From: Sphingosinithalassobacter tenebrarum
GTDB lineage: Bacteria > Pseudomonadota > Alphaproteobacteria > Sphingomonadales > Sphingomonadaceae
Length of the DNA: 64,000 nucleotides
Reading direction: 5' to 3'
Assembly: GCF_011057975.1 (NCBI RefSeq)
Contig: NZ_CP049109.1
Location: 1,705,001 to 1,769,000, forward strand
Positions 18,830 to 28,963 of this stretch are shown one piece after another (positions within the stretch are counted from its first letter, which is position 1; the number at the start of each line of letters is the position of its first letter). A model generated the notes under the pieces. The model worked only from the letters and a program-made list of their open reading frames with translations, did no database searches and had not been told where the DNA came from. The position numbers and the translations under genes are program-made.

Positions 18830-19737
18830 GCAAGCGCCCGACCACGCGCAAATCTCCCGCCCGGCGGCCGCAGACCAAGCGGCCGGCGCAGAAGCGTCGC
18901 GCGAAGAAGAAAGGCCCCGGTCTTCTCGAGCGTACGGTGGCCGCGCTGCCGATCAGCGAAGCGACGCTGCGCCGGATCCTGACCTGGGCGATCGTGCTGT
19001 TCGTAGGCGCAGTGGCGCTTGGGATCGGCGGCTGGTTCGGCATTCCGCAAAAGGCGGGCGTGGCGATGGCGGAAGGTGTCGGCCGCGCCGGCTTCCGCGT
19101 CCAGCAGATCGAGATTACCGGGTTGAAGCGGATGGACCGCATGTCGGTCTATGCCCAGGCGCTCGACCAGCAATCGCGCGCGATGCCGCTGGTCGATCTC
19201 GACGCAGTACGCGAACGGCTGATCGCCTATAGCTGGATCGAGGATGCGCGCGTTTCGCGGCGCCTGCCCGATACCCTGGCGATCCATATCGTCGAACGCG
19301 AACCGGCGGCGGTGTGGCAGCATAATCGCCAGCTGATGCTGGTCGATCCGTCGGGCGAACTGCTCGAGCCGGTCGCGCGCGAGCGGATGCCCGATCTGCC
19401 GCTGCTGATCGGCGAAGGCGCGAACAGCGAGGAAATGGCGCGACGGCGGCTGATGGAGGCCGCGCCCGCGCTCAAATCGATGGTTCGCGCGTGGAGCTGG
19501 ATCGGCAATCGCCGCTGGGATCTGCTGTTCGACACGGGCGAGCGGTTGCAACTGCCCGAGGGTGAGGCCGAAGCGGCCTCCGCGCTTGCCAGGTTCGCCG
19601 AGCTCGATGCTTCGCAGCGGCTGCTCGGCAAGGGGTATGTCGGGTTCGACCTGCGCGATCCGACCAAGCTGGTGATCCGCCGGCAGAGCGGTGTGAGTCG
19701 TTCGGAGACACTCGGTCTTGCAGGCAGGGACGACTAG
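18826..19737 (+). CDS. ftsQ: Cell division protein FtsQ
   Basis: Bitopic divisome protein that links FtsL/B to early components. The 303-residue protein has a very basic cytoplasmic tail (about residues 1-33), one membrane helix (about 47-70), then a POTRA domain starting at VQQIEITGLKRMDRMSVYAQAL and the FtsQ C-domain (WIEDARVSRRLPDTLAIHIVEREPAAVW). The GTG at 18826 gives a GTGA overlap with ddl. The longer frame upstream is only the shifted reading of ddl. Confidence 0.93.
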   Translation: MSKRPTTRKSPARRPQTKRPAQKRRAKKKGPGLLERTVAALPISEATLRRILTWAIVLFVGAVALGIGGWFGIPQKAGVAMAEGVGRAGFRVQQIEITGLKRMDRMSVYAQALDQQSRAMPLVDLDAVRERLIAYSWIEDARVSRRLPDTLAIHIVEREPAAVWQHNRQLMLVDPSGELLEPVARERMPDLPLLIGEGANSEEMARRRLMEAAPALKSMVRAWSWIGNRRWDLLFDTGERLQLPEGEAEAASALARFAELDASQRLLGKGYVGFDLRDPTKLVIRRQSGVSRSETLGLAGRDD

Positions 19738-19793
19738 GTGAGGGACCGGAGTTTATCGCTCTGCTATCAGGGCGTATCGGAAGGAACAGGGAT

Positions 19794-21053
19794 ATGGCCA
19801 AGCCAGTACCAGAAGGCCTGATTACGGCACTCGATGTCGGTTCATCGAAAGTCTGCGCGTTGATCGCGCAGAAGGGCGATGGCGGCGAACTGATCGTGCT
19901 GGGCACCGGCCAGCGCGAGAGCCGGGGCGTGAAGCGCGGCTATGTCGCCGACATGCACGCCACCGAACTGGCGATCCGCGAGGCGGTGGAGCAGGCGGAG
20001 CGTATCGCCGGCACCAATATCGAGGATGTGTGGGTCAGCTTTTCCGCGGGCGGGCTCATCTCCGATATCGTAAAGCTTGAAGTCGATCTGGGCGGCCATC
20101 GCGTCGAACAGGGCGATATCGATGCGCTGCTGCGCGCCGGGCGCGACGCGATTGACCCGATGGGGCGCATGGTGCTGCACGCACAGCCGACGCGCTACAC
20201 GCTCGACGGGCTGGCGGGGGTGAAGCGTCCGCTGGGGCTGCACGCCGATCGTCTGGGTGTCGACGTGCATATCGTCGCGACCGAAGGCTCGCCGGTGCGC
20301 AATCTCGACATGTGCGTCCGTTCGGCGCATCTCGAAGTCAAATCGATCATCGCCGCACCCGTTGCGACCGGGCTTTCCTGCCTGTCGGACGAAGAGCGTG
20401 AGCTGGGTGTCGCACTGGTCGAAATCGGCGCGGGCGTGACCAACGTGTCGGTGTTCGAGGGCGGCGTGCTTGCCGGTCTCGCTTCGATTCCGATGGGATC
20501 GGCGGACATCACCGACGATATCGCATCTGCCTTCGGCACGCGCCGCGCATGGGCCGAGCGCGCCAAATGCTTCCACGGATCGGCGAATACCACGCCGCGC
20601 GACAATCACGACATGATCGATGCCGTGCCGGTGAATGCCGAGGAAGGCGCCGAAGGCAACCGCATCACCAAGGCGCAACTGATCGCAGTGATCCGCCAGC
20701 GGCTCGACCGGCTGATGCAGGAAATCCAGAAGGAGCTGGTGAAGCTCAAATTCGAGGATCCGGTGGGGCGCCAGATCGTGCTGACCGGCGGCGGTGCCGA
20801 GTTGAAGGGCATTGCCGATTATGCGCAGACCGCACTGGGTTGCGCCGTGCGGGTCGGACGCCCACGTGGGCTGACGGCGATGCCCGAGGCGCATGCCGGA
20901 TCGGCCTTTGCCACGCTGGCAGGGCTGGCACGGTTCGCCGCGAGCGATCCGGTTGACCTGCGCGCGCTGGAATCACCGCATCAGATGGTTACGAGGACCA
21001 GCCCGGTTGCCATGTTTCAACGTCTTATGGCGGCGTTTCGGGCGAATTATTAA
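19794..21053 (+). CDS. ftsA: Cell division protein FtsA
   Basis: Actin-like ATPase that anchors FtsZ to the membrane. In this 419-residue protein the N-terminal phosphate-binding segment is LITALDVGSSKVCALIA. The SHS2 (1C) domain follows, and later nucleotide motifs include VEIGAGVTNVSVF and VLTGGGAELKG. The C-terminus ends in a likely amphipathic membrane-targeting helix (VAMFQRLMAAFRANY). A ribosome site (GGAAGGAACAGG) precedes the ATG. It is separated from ftsQ by 56 bases and from ftsZ by 111. Confidence 0.97.
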   Translation: MAKPVPEGLITALDVGSSKVCALIAQKGDGGELIVLGTGQRESRGVKRGYVADMHATELAIREAVEQAERIAGTNIEDVWVSFSAGGLISDIVKLEVDLGGHRVEQGDIDALLRAGRDAIDPMGRMVLHAQPTRYTLDGLAGVKRPLGLHADRLGVDVHIVATEGSPVRNLDMCVRSAHLEVKSIIAAPVATGLSCLSDEERELGVALVEIGAGVTNVSVFEGGVLAGLASIPMGSADITDDIASAFGTRRAWAERAKCFHGSANTTPRDNHDMIDAVPVNAEEGAEGNRITKAQLIAVIRQRLDRLMQEIQKELVKLKFEDPVGRQIVLTGGGAELKGIADYAQTALGCAVRVGRPRGLTAMPEAHAGSAFATLAGLARFAASDPVDLRALESPHQMVTRTSPVAMFQRLMAAFRANY

Positions 21054-21164
21054 ACAAATGCGACGATTGTCCGTCTTTGCACTAGAGTCGCTTAAAAGGT
21101 TCGTGCAAAACGGCCGCTGATTTACGTGCTCCCGAGTTACCGGAGCGCGAGGGGAGAATAGGCG

Positions 21165-22700
21165 ATGAGTATCGAATTCCTTCCGCCCGACGTGGATGAG
21201 CTGACGCCCAAGATCACGGTGATCGGTGTCGGCGGCGCGGGCGGCAACGCGATCGCGAACATGATCCGCGCCGATGTGCAGGGCGTGGAATTCCTGGTCG
21301 CGAACACCGACGCGCAGGCGCTCAAGCTTTCCGAAGCAGGGCAGCGCATCCAGCTGGGTGCGAAGATCACGCAGGGGCTGGGCGCCGGGTCGCGGCCCGA
21401 AATCGGTCGCGCCGCCGCCGAGGAAACGATCGAGCATGTCCAGAAGGCGCTCGAGGGATCGCACATGGTGTTCCTTGCGGCCGGCATGGGCGGCGGCACC
21501 GGCACCGGCGCAGCGCCGGTGATCGCAAAGGCTGCGCGCGACCTGGGTATCCTCACCGTCGGTGTCGTCACCAAGCCGTTCGCCTTCGAAGGTAAGCGTC
21601 GCGCCCAGTCGGCCGAACGCGGCATCGAAGAGCTGCAGCAATATGTCGATACGCTGATCGTCATCCCCAACCAGAATCTGTTCCTGATCGCCAATGCGAA
21701 CACGACCTTCAAGGAAGCGTTCGAAATGGCCGACGAGGTGCTGCAGCAGGGCGTGCGCGGCATCACCGACCTGATGGTCATGCCGGGCCTGATCAACCTC
21801 GACTTCGCCGACGTCCGATCGGTGATGCAGGAAATGGGCAAGGCGATGATGGGCACCGGCGAGGCCGATGGCGATGACCGCGCGATCACCGCCGCGCAGA
21901 AGGCGATCGCCAATCCGCTGCTCGACGGCGTCAGCATGAACGGCGCCAAGGGCGTGATCGTCTCGATCACCGGCGGCGAGGACATGCGCCTGCTCGAAGT
22001 CGACGAAGCCGCCAACCATATCCGCGAGCTGGTCGATCCCGATGCCAACATCATCTGGGGTTCGGCGTTCAATCCCGAGCTGGAAGGCAAGATCCGCGTG
22101 TCGGTGGTCGCCACCGGCATCGAGGCGGAGGACGGCGAACAGCCTGCCGCGGCGCCCGCCGCCGCCGAGCAGCCGCGCGTCTTCTCGTTCAACACGCCGC
22201 GCCGTCCGGCCGCGACTCCGGGCTTCGCCTCGGCCCCCGCCGCCGAGGAAGCGCCTGCAGCTCCGGCCGTGCCGGAAGAATATACGCCCGAGCCCGAAGC
22301 GCCCGTCGAGGAGCCGGTGGCGCAGGACGAACCCGAAGCGCCTGCCGAACCGGCAGCGCGCGTCGAAGACGACGGGGCGGACGATGAACTGGTGCTCGGC
22401 AGCGATGCCGCGGTGCCCGAACCCGCTCCCGAAGCGCCTCAGGAAGCTGCCGCGGCTCCCGAGCCCGAGGAACCGGCGCCTGCCGCGCCGCCGGAATCCG
22501 GCTCGCGCCGTCGCTGGCTGACGTCGGAAGACGAGGAAGCGGATACACCCGCTCCGGCTGCCAAGCCGGCGAAGAAATCCGGCGGGACTCTGTTCGAGCG
22601 TATGGCTTCGGCTTCGCGCGGCGGTTCGCGGACCGACGAAGAGGACGACAAGGACTCGCTCGACATCCCGCGCTTCCTGCATCGCCAGAACAACCAGTAA
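21165..22700 (+). CDS. ftsZ: Cell division protein FtsZ
   Basis: Tubulin-like GTPase that forms the Z ring. The N-terminal domain holds [12 protein letters not shown] and the tubulin signature GGGTGTG at residues 109-115. The GTPase core ends near residue 320, followed by a long Pro/Ala/Glu-rich linker of about 160 residues. A short C-terminal peptide ([10 protein letters not shown]) binds FtsA and other partners. The 511-residue length reflects the extended linker typical of alphaproteobacteria. GAGGGGAGAATAGGCG before the ATG supplies the ribosome site. The 111-base gap from ftsA could hold its own promoter. Confidence 0.98.
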   Translation: MSIEFLPPDVDELTPKITVIGVGGAGGNAIANMIRADVQGVEFLVANTDAQALKLSEAGQRIQLGAKITQGLGAGSRPEIGRAAAEETIEHVQKALEGSHMVFLAAGMGGGTGTGAAPVIAKAARDLGILTVGVVTKPFAFEGKRRAQSAERGIEELQQYVDTLIVIPNQNLFLIANANTTFKEAFEMADEVLQQGVRGITDLMVMPGLINLDFADVRSVMQEMGKAMMGTGEADGDDRAITAAQKAIANPLLDGVSMNGAKGVIVSITGGEDMRLLEVDEAANHIRELVDPDANIIWGSAFNPELEGKIRVSVVATGIEAEDGEQPAAAPAAAEQPRVFSFNTPRRPAATPGFASAPAAEEAPAAPAVPEEYTPEPEAPVEEPVAQDEPEAPAEPAARVEDDGADDELVLGSDAAVPEPAPEAPQEAAAAPEPEEPAPAAPPESGSRRRWLTSEDEEADTPAPAAKPAKKSGGTLFERMASASRGGSRTDEEDDKDSLDIPRFLHRQNNQ

Positions 22701-22710
22701 GCCGCTCATC

Positions 22711-22749
22711 GCCGATCGGCACCGGTTGACCGTGACCGGGCCGATCGGC
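22711..22749 (+). terminator. Hairpin after ftsZ, possible terminator of the dcw cluster
   Basis: GCCGATCGGC occurs at 22711-22720 and again at 22740-22749. The sequence is self-complementary, so the two copies can pair with each other, with ACCGGT / ACCGG-type inner pairing. No T-run follows, so an intrinsic terminator is only a possibility. Confidence 0.4.
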
Positions 22750-22869
22750 CATTGCCGGACGCGTGCAGGGCCGGTGTAACGCGCCTGCATGTGCGGCATC
22801 GGATTGCGGGTCCTCCGCTCCGGTCGCTCGATCGCGAGGGGCGGGATCGCTTCCGCCCGGAAAGGATGC

Positions 22870-24483
22870 ATGACCCCCTTGTTTCGCGCCACGGCGGTTT
22901 CGTTCGTCCTTGCAGCTGCGGGCGGGGCGCTGCCTGCCGCTGCGCAGGACCTGCCGACCGAAGTCGTCGCGCCGCCCAGCCCGCTGGCCGACGAACTGGG
23001 CCAGCAGGTACGCATTCTCGCCGATGATCCGCGCAATCTGGAAGCGCTGCTGACCGCGGGCAATCTCAGCGTCCGGCTCAACGATCCGGTCGCCGCACTC
23101 GCTTTCTACTCGCGTGCGGCCGAGGAAGCGCCCGATGATCCGCGCGTTCCGGCGGGCAGGGGATCGGCGCTGGTGCTGCTGGGTAAGCCGGGCGAGGCGC
23201 TGGGCCTGTTCAACCAGGCGGAAGAAGCCGGCCTGCCGGTGTCGGCCTTCGCGGCCGATCGCGGTTTCGCCTATGATCTGCTTGGCGCGCCGGCGCTGGC
23301 GCAGCGCGATTACCGCGTCGCGCTGGAAGGGCCGCACGATGATGAAACGGTGCGTCGCTATGCCCTGTCGCTCGGCATTACCGGCGATGTCGACGAAGCG
23401 ATGGCGCAGCTCGATCCGCTGCTGCGGCGAAGCGATCGCGCCGCCTGGCGCGCGCGCGCCTTTGTTCAGGCGATGAACGGCGATGTCGCCGGTGCCGAAC
23501 GGATCGCCGATAACATGATGCCCGCCAATATGGGCGGCGCGCTGGCACCCTATTTCCGCCGGTTGCAGACGATGTCGGCGGCGGACCGCGCCTTTGCCGT
23601 GCATTTCGGCGAGCTTTCGCCGACGCCCGCGCGCATCGCCGATGCGGAGCTGGCGCCGCCGCTGCCGCAAACGGCGCCGGCCGCGGCGCCACCGGTACAG
23701 CTTGCGCAGGCTCAGCAGTCGCCGCAAGCCACGCAGTCGCCGCGTTCGGATCGTCGTGCCAACCGCGAACGGCAGCGCGAAGCCGCTGCCCGCCGCGAAC
23801 GGGAGGCGACGGAAGCAGCCGAGCGCGAACGGCAGGCGGCACTGGCCGCGCAGCGCGAACGCGAAGCCGAGGAGACGGCACGACGCGAGCGCGAAGCTGC
23901 GGCAGCGGCGCGGCGCGAACGCGAAGCAGCGCTTGCCGCGCAGCGCGAACGCGACGCAGCCGAAGCCGCGCGCCGGGAGGCCAGTGCCACGCGCCCGGCC
24001 GCGCAGCCTGCACCCGCGCCGGTCCGCAGCAGCGCGCTCGACGATATCGTCGGCAATATCACCATTCCCGCGTCGGAACTGGGTGTCGCGCCGATGCCCG
24101 GCGGTGACCGGCCCGCGCCGGAGCCCGAACCGGAAACGACCGAGCCTGAAGCATCGGCGCCGGTCGAAGCGCAACCGGCCGCGGCGCGCCCCGATCCCGC
24201 CGCCGAACATCCCGCGCGGCACTGGGTTCAGGTCGCCGGGGGCGCCGATGCGTCGGCCTTGCCCTTCACCTGGAAACGGCTTGTCCGCCAGGCGCCCGAT
24301 CTGTTCGAAGGCAGGCAGGCGTGGACGACACCGCTGCGCTTCACCAATCGGCTGCTCGCCGGCCCGTTCGACAGCAGCGGCGACGCGCAGGCCTTCGTTA
24401 ATGCGCTCGCGGCGGAAGATATCGATGCCTTCGCCTGGACCAGCGAAGCCGGACAAGAGATTACCCGGTTGACGATCAAGTGA
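22870..24483 (+). CDS. Secreted TPR-like protein with C-terminal SPOR domain
   Basis: A 537-residue protein with a signal peptide (about residues 1-26, ending AAAQ). Helical repeats resembling TPR span about 35-250 ([24 protein letters not shown] and similar). A long low-complexity region of Arg-Glu-Arg-Glu-Ala repeats follows (about 315-405), then a C-terminal SPOR domain from about 455 ([16 protein letters not shown]...). SPOR domains bind denuded septal glycan, which suits a neighbour of ftsZ. I start at the ATG at 22870 because it puts the signal peptide at the N-terminus, after AAAGGATG. The stop overlaps the next gene by 4 bases. Confidence 0.82.
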   Translation: MTPLFRATAVSFVLAAAGGALPAAAQDLPTEVVAPPSPLADELGQQVRILADDPRNLEALLTAGNLSVRLNDPVAALAFYSRAAEEAPDDPRVPAGRGSALVLLGKPGEALGLFNQAEEAGLPVSAFAADRGFAYDLLGAPALAQRDYRVALEGPHDDETVRRYALSLGITGDVDEAMAQLDPLLRRSDRAAWRARAFVQAMNGDVAGAERIADNMMPANMGGALAPYFRRLQTMSAADRAFAVHFGELSPTPARIADAELAPPLPQTAPAAAPPVQLAQAQQSPQATQSPRSDRRANRERQREAAARREREATEAAERERQAALAAQREREAEETARREREAAAAARREREAALAAQRERDAAEAARREASATRPAAQPAPAPVRSSALDDIVGNITIPASELGVAPMPGGDRPAPEPEPETTEPEASAPVEAQPAAARPDPAAEHPARHWVQVAGGADASALPFTWKRLVRQAPDLFEGRQAWTTPLRFTNRLLAGPFDSSGDAQAFVNALAAEDIDAFAWTSEAGQEITRLTIK

Positions 24484-25646
24484 CGCGCCACGCCCCCTGG
24501 GCGGCCCTGCCGGACGATAGTCGCGGCCGCCTGCACGAAGAACGCAAAGCCACCGAACGCGGCCCGCGCGACGCGTTCCAGCGCGATCGCGACCGGATCA
24601 TCCATTCGATCAGCTTCCGTCGGCTGCGCCACAAGACGCAGGTGTTCCTCGCCCCCGACGGCGATCACTTCCGCGTCCGGCTGACGCATAGCCTGGAAGT
24701 CGCGCAGATCGGGCGCACCGTTGCGCGCGTGCTCGGCCTCAACGAGGATCTGACCGAGGCACTGTGCCTTGCGCACGATATCGGCCATCCGCCCTTCGGC
24801 CATGCCGGCGAGCGCGCGCTGAGCGAAGCGCTGGCGGCGCATGGCGGGTTCGATCACAACGGCAATACGCTGCGCGCGCTGATGGTGATCGATTGCCCCT
24901 ATCCGCGCTGGGACGGGCTCAACCTGACCTGGGAAACGCTGGAGGGGCTGGCCAAGCATAACGGGCCGGTCACCGATCCCGGCTGGGCGCTGGCCGAAGC
25001 GGATCGGGCGTTTCCGCTCGATCTCATGCAATTCTCGTCGCTCGAGGCGCAGGTCGCGGCGATCGCCGACGACATCGCCTATGACAATCACGACATTGAC
25101 GATGGCATGCGTGCCGGGCTGCTGACGCTCGACCAGCTGCTCGAACAGCCGATGGTCGAACAAGGCTGGCGGCGCGTGGAACGCAGCTTTCCCGGCGTGT
25201 CGCGCAAGCGGCTGATCGGGGAACTGACGCGCTCGCAAATCGGTGCGATGGTCAACGACCTGATCGCACAGACCCGCGCCAATATCGAAGAAGCCGGCAT
25301 TGAAACCGCCGCCGATATCCGCGCGGCGGGCATGCAACTGGGCGGCTTCTCACCGGAGATGCAGGAGGCCGAGCGCAGCCTCAAGCGGTTCATGTACGCC
25401 AATCTCTATCACCATCCGCACCAGCTTGAAGCGGCGGAGGTGGCGCACGGAGTCATATCGGGGCTGTTCGCGGCCTATGCCGCCGATCCGGCGCTGATGC
25501 CCGATCACTGGCGCGAGACGATTCCGGCCGAGGAGCCCTGGCGCAGTCGGCATATCGCCGATTTCATCGCGGGAATGACCGATCGTTACGCGATTGCGCG
25601 CTATCGCGAATGCGTCGGCCCGATCGACTTGCCCGAAGGATTCTGA
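24480..25646 (+). CDS. dgt: dGTP triphosphohydrolase family protein (dGTPase-like)
   Basis: HD-superfamily nucleotide hydrolase that removes triphosphate from deoxynucleotides. The 388-residue protein contains the four metal-ligand positions of the HD motif: H70 ([10 protein letters not shown]), H99-D100 ([15 protein letters not shown]) and D197 ([10 protein letters not shown]). [11 protein letters not shown] and FDHNGNTLR are also family signatures. The length fits the shorter alphaproteobacterial type rather than the 505-residue E. coli enzyme. The GTG start overlaps the SPOR gene (GTGA), implying an operon. Confidence 0.9.
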   Translation: MTRHAPWAALPDDSRGRLHEERKATERGPRDAFQRDRDRIIHSISFRRLRHKTQVFLAPDGDHFRVRLTHSLEVAQIGRTVARVLGLNEDLTEALCLAHDIGHPPFGHAGERALSEALAAHGGFDHNGNTLRALMVIDCPYPRWDGLNLTWETLEGLAKHNGPVTDPGWALAEADRAFPLDLMQFSSLEAQVAAIADDIAYDNHDIDDGMRAGLLTLDQLLEQPMVEQGWRRVERSFPGVSRKRLIGELTRSQIGAMVNDLIAQTRANIEEAGIETAADIRAAGMQLGGFSPEMQEAERSLKRFMYANLYHHPHQLEAAEVAHGVISGLFAAYAADPALMPDHWRETIPAEEPWRSRHIADFIAGMTDRYAIARYRECVGPIDLPEGF

Positions 25647-25654
25647 AACGAAAA

Positions 25655-25686
25655 GGGGCGGAGCGCCGCGATCGGCACTCCGCCCC
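25655..25686 (-). terminator. Intrinsic terminator between convergent genes
   Basis: GGGGCGGAGCGCC and GGCACTCCGCCCC form a 13-base stem with one mismatch and a GCGATC loop. On the minus strand it is followed by CCCCTTTTCG, so it best serves the gene at 25707. It may also stop transcription of dgt on the plus strand. Confidence 0.7.
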
Positions 25687-25706
25687 GAATTTCGGCCTGA
25701 TACGGC

Positions 25707-26009
25707 TCAGCGCGAAGCGTAGAGCGCATCGGCGATGTCGGCGCGCGCTTCCTGGGTCTTGCTGACCGGGAAGCTGACACGGCGGCCGTCGACGCGGCCG
25801 TGCACCCAGCCGTCGGCCACGGTCAGGCGGAAATGCTGGCCCGGGCCCATCGTGCCGCGATAGACGACGCCCCGATCGGTTTCGGTGACGGTGTAGCTGT
25901 AGTGCACGCCTTCGAACGAGAAGCGATGCACTTCGGGATCGGCGGCAGCCGGATTGGCGACGAAACCGAGGGCGACAGCGGCGGCGGTGAAAAGAATCTT
26001 CTTGGTCAC
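25707..26009 (-). CDS. Small exported protein of unknown function
   Basis: A 100-residue product with a clean signal peptide (MTKKILFTAAAVALGFVANPAAA, about residues 1-23) and a small beta-rich mature part (RFSFEGVHYSYTVTETDRGVVYRGTM). I chose the GTG at 26009 because AAGGAG lies 7 bases upstream and the signal peptide then begins at once. The upstream ATG at 26033 would add a spacer before it. I recognise no domain. It has its own terminator and no co-directional neighbour. Confidence 0.65.
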   Translation of the reverse strand: MTKKILFTAAAVALGFVANPAAADPEVHRFSFEGVHYSYTVTETDRGVVYRGTMGPGQHFRLTVADGWVHGRVDGRRVSFPVSKTQEARADIADALYASR

Positions 26010-26247
26010 GATCTTTCTCCTTGAAGGGTTCAAGAAAGCCAGATCGGCATCCTGTTATGTTGTCTCCGGCTGGGTATGCTGCAGTGCAACATGGCGCAAG
26101 TGAAACACGCTCATTTGTGCATGCAATCCATGCAATCGTCACTCGGTTCGATGCACGAAAGGCCCGGAAACGCGCGGATAGCTTTCCTTCTGGCAGTGCA
26201 ACCGGCGCTGCTTTGACGCCGGTTTGCGCTCCCGCTAACGGGCGCCG

Positions 26248-27177
26248 ATGAACGCTGCTTCCTCTTCCGCGCCCGCCGCACAACCGCCCGATCGTACCGG
26301 GCTGGCGCAGGGCGTGGGCGCCTATCTGATCTGGGGCGCGCTGCCGGTCTATTTCGCGGCGCTGGCCGGTCCGCGCGCCGACGAGATCGTCGCGCATCGC
26401 ATCCTCTGGTCGCTGGTGCTGCTGGCCGGCGTGATCGCCGTCATGCGGCGGGGGGCCGCGCTGGTGTCGGCGCTGCGCAATCCACGCGCGCTGGGCATGC
26501 TGGCGGGCAGCGCGACGCTGATTTCGGTCAACTGGCTCACTTACATCCTGGCGGTACAGAATGGACATGTGCTCGCTGCCAGCCTTGGCTATTTCCTCAA
26601 TCCGCTGGTCAATGTGGTGATCGGCGTCGTGCTGCTCGGCGAACGGCTGACGCGCGTGCAGACCGCGGCGGTGGGGCTCGCCGCGATCGGCGTGCTGGTG
26701 CTCGCGGCGGGGGCGGGGACGACATTGTGGATCAGCCTGGTCCTTGCCCTGTCCTTTGCCTTTTACGGCCTTATCCGAAAGCTCGCGCCGGTCGAGTCGG
26801 TCGAAGGGCTTACGATCGAAACGCTGTTGCTCGCGCCCTTTGCGGGTGGGTTCCTGCTCTGGCTCGGCCCGGTCAACGACTTTGGCGGGGATATGGGCAT
26901 CTCGCTGCTGCTGGCGGCGTCGGGGATCGTCACTGCCACGCCGTTGCTGCTGTTCGCGGCGGCGGCGCGGCGATTGCCCTATTCGACGCTGGGGCTGCTG
27001 CAATATATCGCGCCGACGGGGCAGTTCCTGCTGGCGGTATTCTTCTTCCGCGAAGCGATGACGCCGGCGCATATCGTCTGTTTCGCGTTCATCTGGACCG
27101 GGCTCGCACTGTATGGCGCGCATGGCGGCGTGACCGCGCGCGCCGCGCGACGGCGTGCCCGGGCGAGCGGCGTCTAG
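26248..27177 (+). CDS. rarD: EamA family transporter RarD
   Basis: A 309-residue inner membrane protein with about ten hydrophobic helices. Diagnostic RarD segments include GVGAYLIWGALPVYFAAL, ADEIVAHRILWSL and NWLTYILAVQNGHVLAASLGYFLNPL, with two EamA repeats. RarD was linked to chloramphenicol sensitivity in Pseudomonas, but its physiological substrate is not known. It lies alone between a divergent small gene and argS, ending 58 bases before the argS start. Confidence 0.9.
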   Translation: MNAASSSAPAAQPPDRTGLAQGVGAYLIWGALPVYFAALAGPRADEIVAHRILWSLVLLAGVIAVMRRGAALVSALRNPRALGMLAGSATLISVNWLTYILAVQNGHVLAASLGYFLNPLVNVVIGVVLLGERLTRVQTAAVGLAAIGVLVLAAGAGTTLWISLVLALSFAFYGLIRKLAPVESVEGLTIETLLLAPFAGGFLLWLGPVNDFGGDMGISLLLAASGIVTATPLLLFAAAARRLPYSTLGLLQYIAPTGQFLLAVFFFREAMTPAHIVCFAFIWTGLALYGAHGGVTARAARRRARASGV

Positions 27178-27235
27178 CGCTACGCGCATCAAGGTGCTTT
27201 GCGAACCGGGCAAGGCTGGTCTAATGGCCCGCGCC

Positions 27236-28963
27236 ATGACACTCTATGCCCGCTTTGCCGCGCATCTCGACGATGTGCTCGATACGCTGACCGCCGCCGA
27301 TGTCCTGCCGCTGGGAATCGAGCGACGCGCCGTCACCGTCGAGCCGCCGCGCGACCCCAGTCACGGCGATCTCGCAACCAACGCCGCGATGGTGCTTTCC
27401 AAGGGTGCCGGCATGAAGCCGCGCGACTTGGCGGAGAAGATCGCGGCCGAGCTGGAAAAGCGCGAAGGGGTCGCATCGGTTTCGATCGCGGGCCCGGGCT
27501 TCATCAACATGACGCTGACCGACGCGACCTGGCGCGGCGAGCTTTCGACGATTCTCGACCTTGGCGAAGGCTATGGCCGGTCGCAGCTGGGGCAGGGGCG
27601 CCGGGTCAATATCGAATATGTATCGGCGAACCCGACCGGCCCGATGCACATGGGCCATTGTCGCGGCGCGGTGGTCGGCGATGCGCTCGCCAGCCTGCTC
27701 GAAGCGGTCGGCTATGCGGTCACCCGCGAATATTATGTCAACGATGCCGGCGGTCAGGTCGACGTCCTCGCCCGCTCGGCGCATCTGCGCTACCGCGAGG
27801 CGCTGGGCCAGCATATCGGCGAGATCCCCGAGGGCCTCTATCCGGGCGACTATCTGAAGGCGACCGGCCAGCGGCTGGCGCACGAATATCGCGACGCCTA
27901 TGTCGACCGGCCCGAAAGCGAATGGCTCGCGCTGTTCCGCAAGGAAGCGGTCGCCGACATGCTGGTGATGATCAAGCGCGATCTGGCGCTGCTCGGCATC
28001 CACCACGACCTTTTCTCGTCCGAGGCGGAGCTTCAGGCGGCGGGCAAGCCCGAAGCCGCCGAGAAATGGCTGCGCGAGCGCGACCTCGTCTATGACGGCG
28101 TGCTCGAAGCGCCCAAGGGGGAGACGCCCGACGACTGGGAGCCGGTCGAGCTGCCGCTGTTCCGCGCGACGCGGTTCGGCGACGATCAGGACCGTCCGAT
28201 CAAGAAGTCGGACGGCAGCTGGACCTATTTCGGCGCCGACCTCGCCTATCACTATCAGAAGGCGCAGTCGGCCGACGAACTGATCGACATCTGGGGCGCC
28301 GATCATGCCGGTACGGTGAAGCGAATCGTGGCGGCGGTGCAGGCGCTGACAGAGGGGCGGACGCGGTTCGACGTCAAGCTGGTTCAGATGGTGCGGCTGC
28401 TGCGTGGCGGCGAGCCGGTGAAGATGTCGAAGCGCGCGGGCAATTTCGTGACTTTGGCCGATGTCGTCCGCGAGGTAGGCAAGGATGTCGTTCGCTTCAC
28501 CATGCTGACGCGCAAGGCCGATGCGCAAATGGATTTCGACTTCGCCAAAGTCGTCGAAGCGTCGAAGGACAATCCGGTATTTTACGTCAACTACGCCCAT
28601 GCCCGTGTCGCTTCGTTGCACCGCAAGGCGGAAGAGGCGGGGATTTCGTGCGATACTGCCGACCTGTCCCTGCTTGACACAGAAGAACTGGCGCTGGTGA
28701 AGCGCGCGGCGCAGTTTCCGCGCGTGGTGGAGGGTGCCGCCGCGGCGCGCGAGCCGCACCGAATTGCCTTTTATCTCTATGATCTTGCAGGTGAGTTTCA
28801 CGCGCTCTGGAACATGGGGAACGACAACCCCGAACGCCGCTTCCTGCTGCCCGATCAGCCAGGGTTAACATGTGCCCGGCTATTCTTGGCGCGCGCGATC
28901 GGGCAGATTATTCGTAACGGTTTGGCCCTCATGGGAGTGGAGGCCGTTCAGGAGATGGTGTGA
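27236..28963 (+). CDS. argS: Arginyl-tRNA synthetase
   Basis: Class I synthetase charging tRNA-Arg. The 575-residue protein shows the N-terminal Add-1 domain, EYVSANPTGPMHMGHCRGAV with the HIGH-like HMGH, EYYVNDAGGQVDVLARS, WGADHAGTVKR, and the KMSKS-like KMSKRAGNFVTL. The DALR anticodon-binding domain is at the C-terminus. I prefer the ATG at 27236 (MTLYARFAAHL), the usual start of this protein in related bacteria. An ATG at 27224 is also possible. It heads an alphaproteobacterial block with the SPOR protein and nagZ. Confidence 0.97.
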   Translation: MTLYARFAAHLDDVLDTLTAADVLPLGIERRAVTVEPPRDPSHGDLATNAAMVLSKGAGMKPRDLAEKIAAELEKREGVASVSIAGPGFINMTLTDATWRGELSTILDLGEGYGRSQLGQGRRVNIEYVSANPTGPMHMGHCRGAVVGDALASLLEAVGYAVTREYYVNDAGGQVDVLARSAHLRYREALGQHIGEIPEGLYPGDYLKATGQRLAHEYRDAYVDRPESEWLALFRKEAVADMLVMIKRDLALLGIHHDLFSSEAELQAAGKPEAAEKWLRERDLVYDGVLEAPKGETPDDWEPVELPLFRATRFGDDQDRPIKKSDGSWTYFGADLAYHYQKAQSADELIDIWGADHAGTVKRIVAAVQALTEGRTRFDVKLVQMVRLLRGGEPVKMSKRAGNFVTLADVVREVGKDVVRFTMLTRKADAQMDFDFAKVVEASKDNPVFYVNYAHARVASLHRKAEEAGISCDTADLSLLDTEELALVKRAAQFPRVVEGAAAAREPHRIAFYLYDLAGEFHALWNMGNDNPERRFLLPDQPGLTCARLFLARAIGQIIRNGLALMGVEAVQEMV

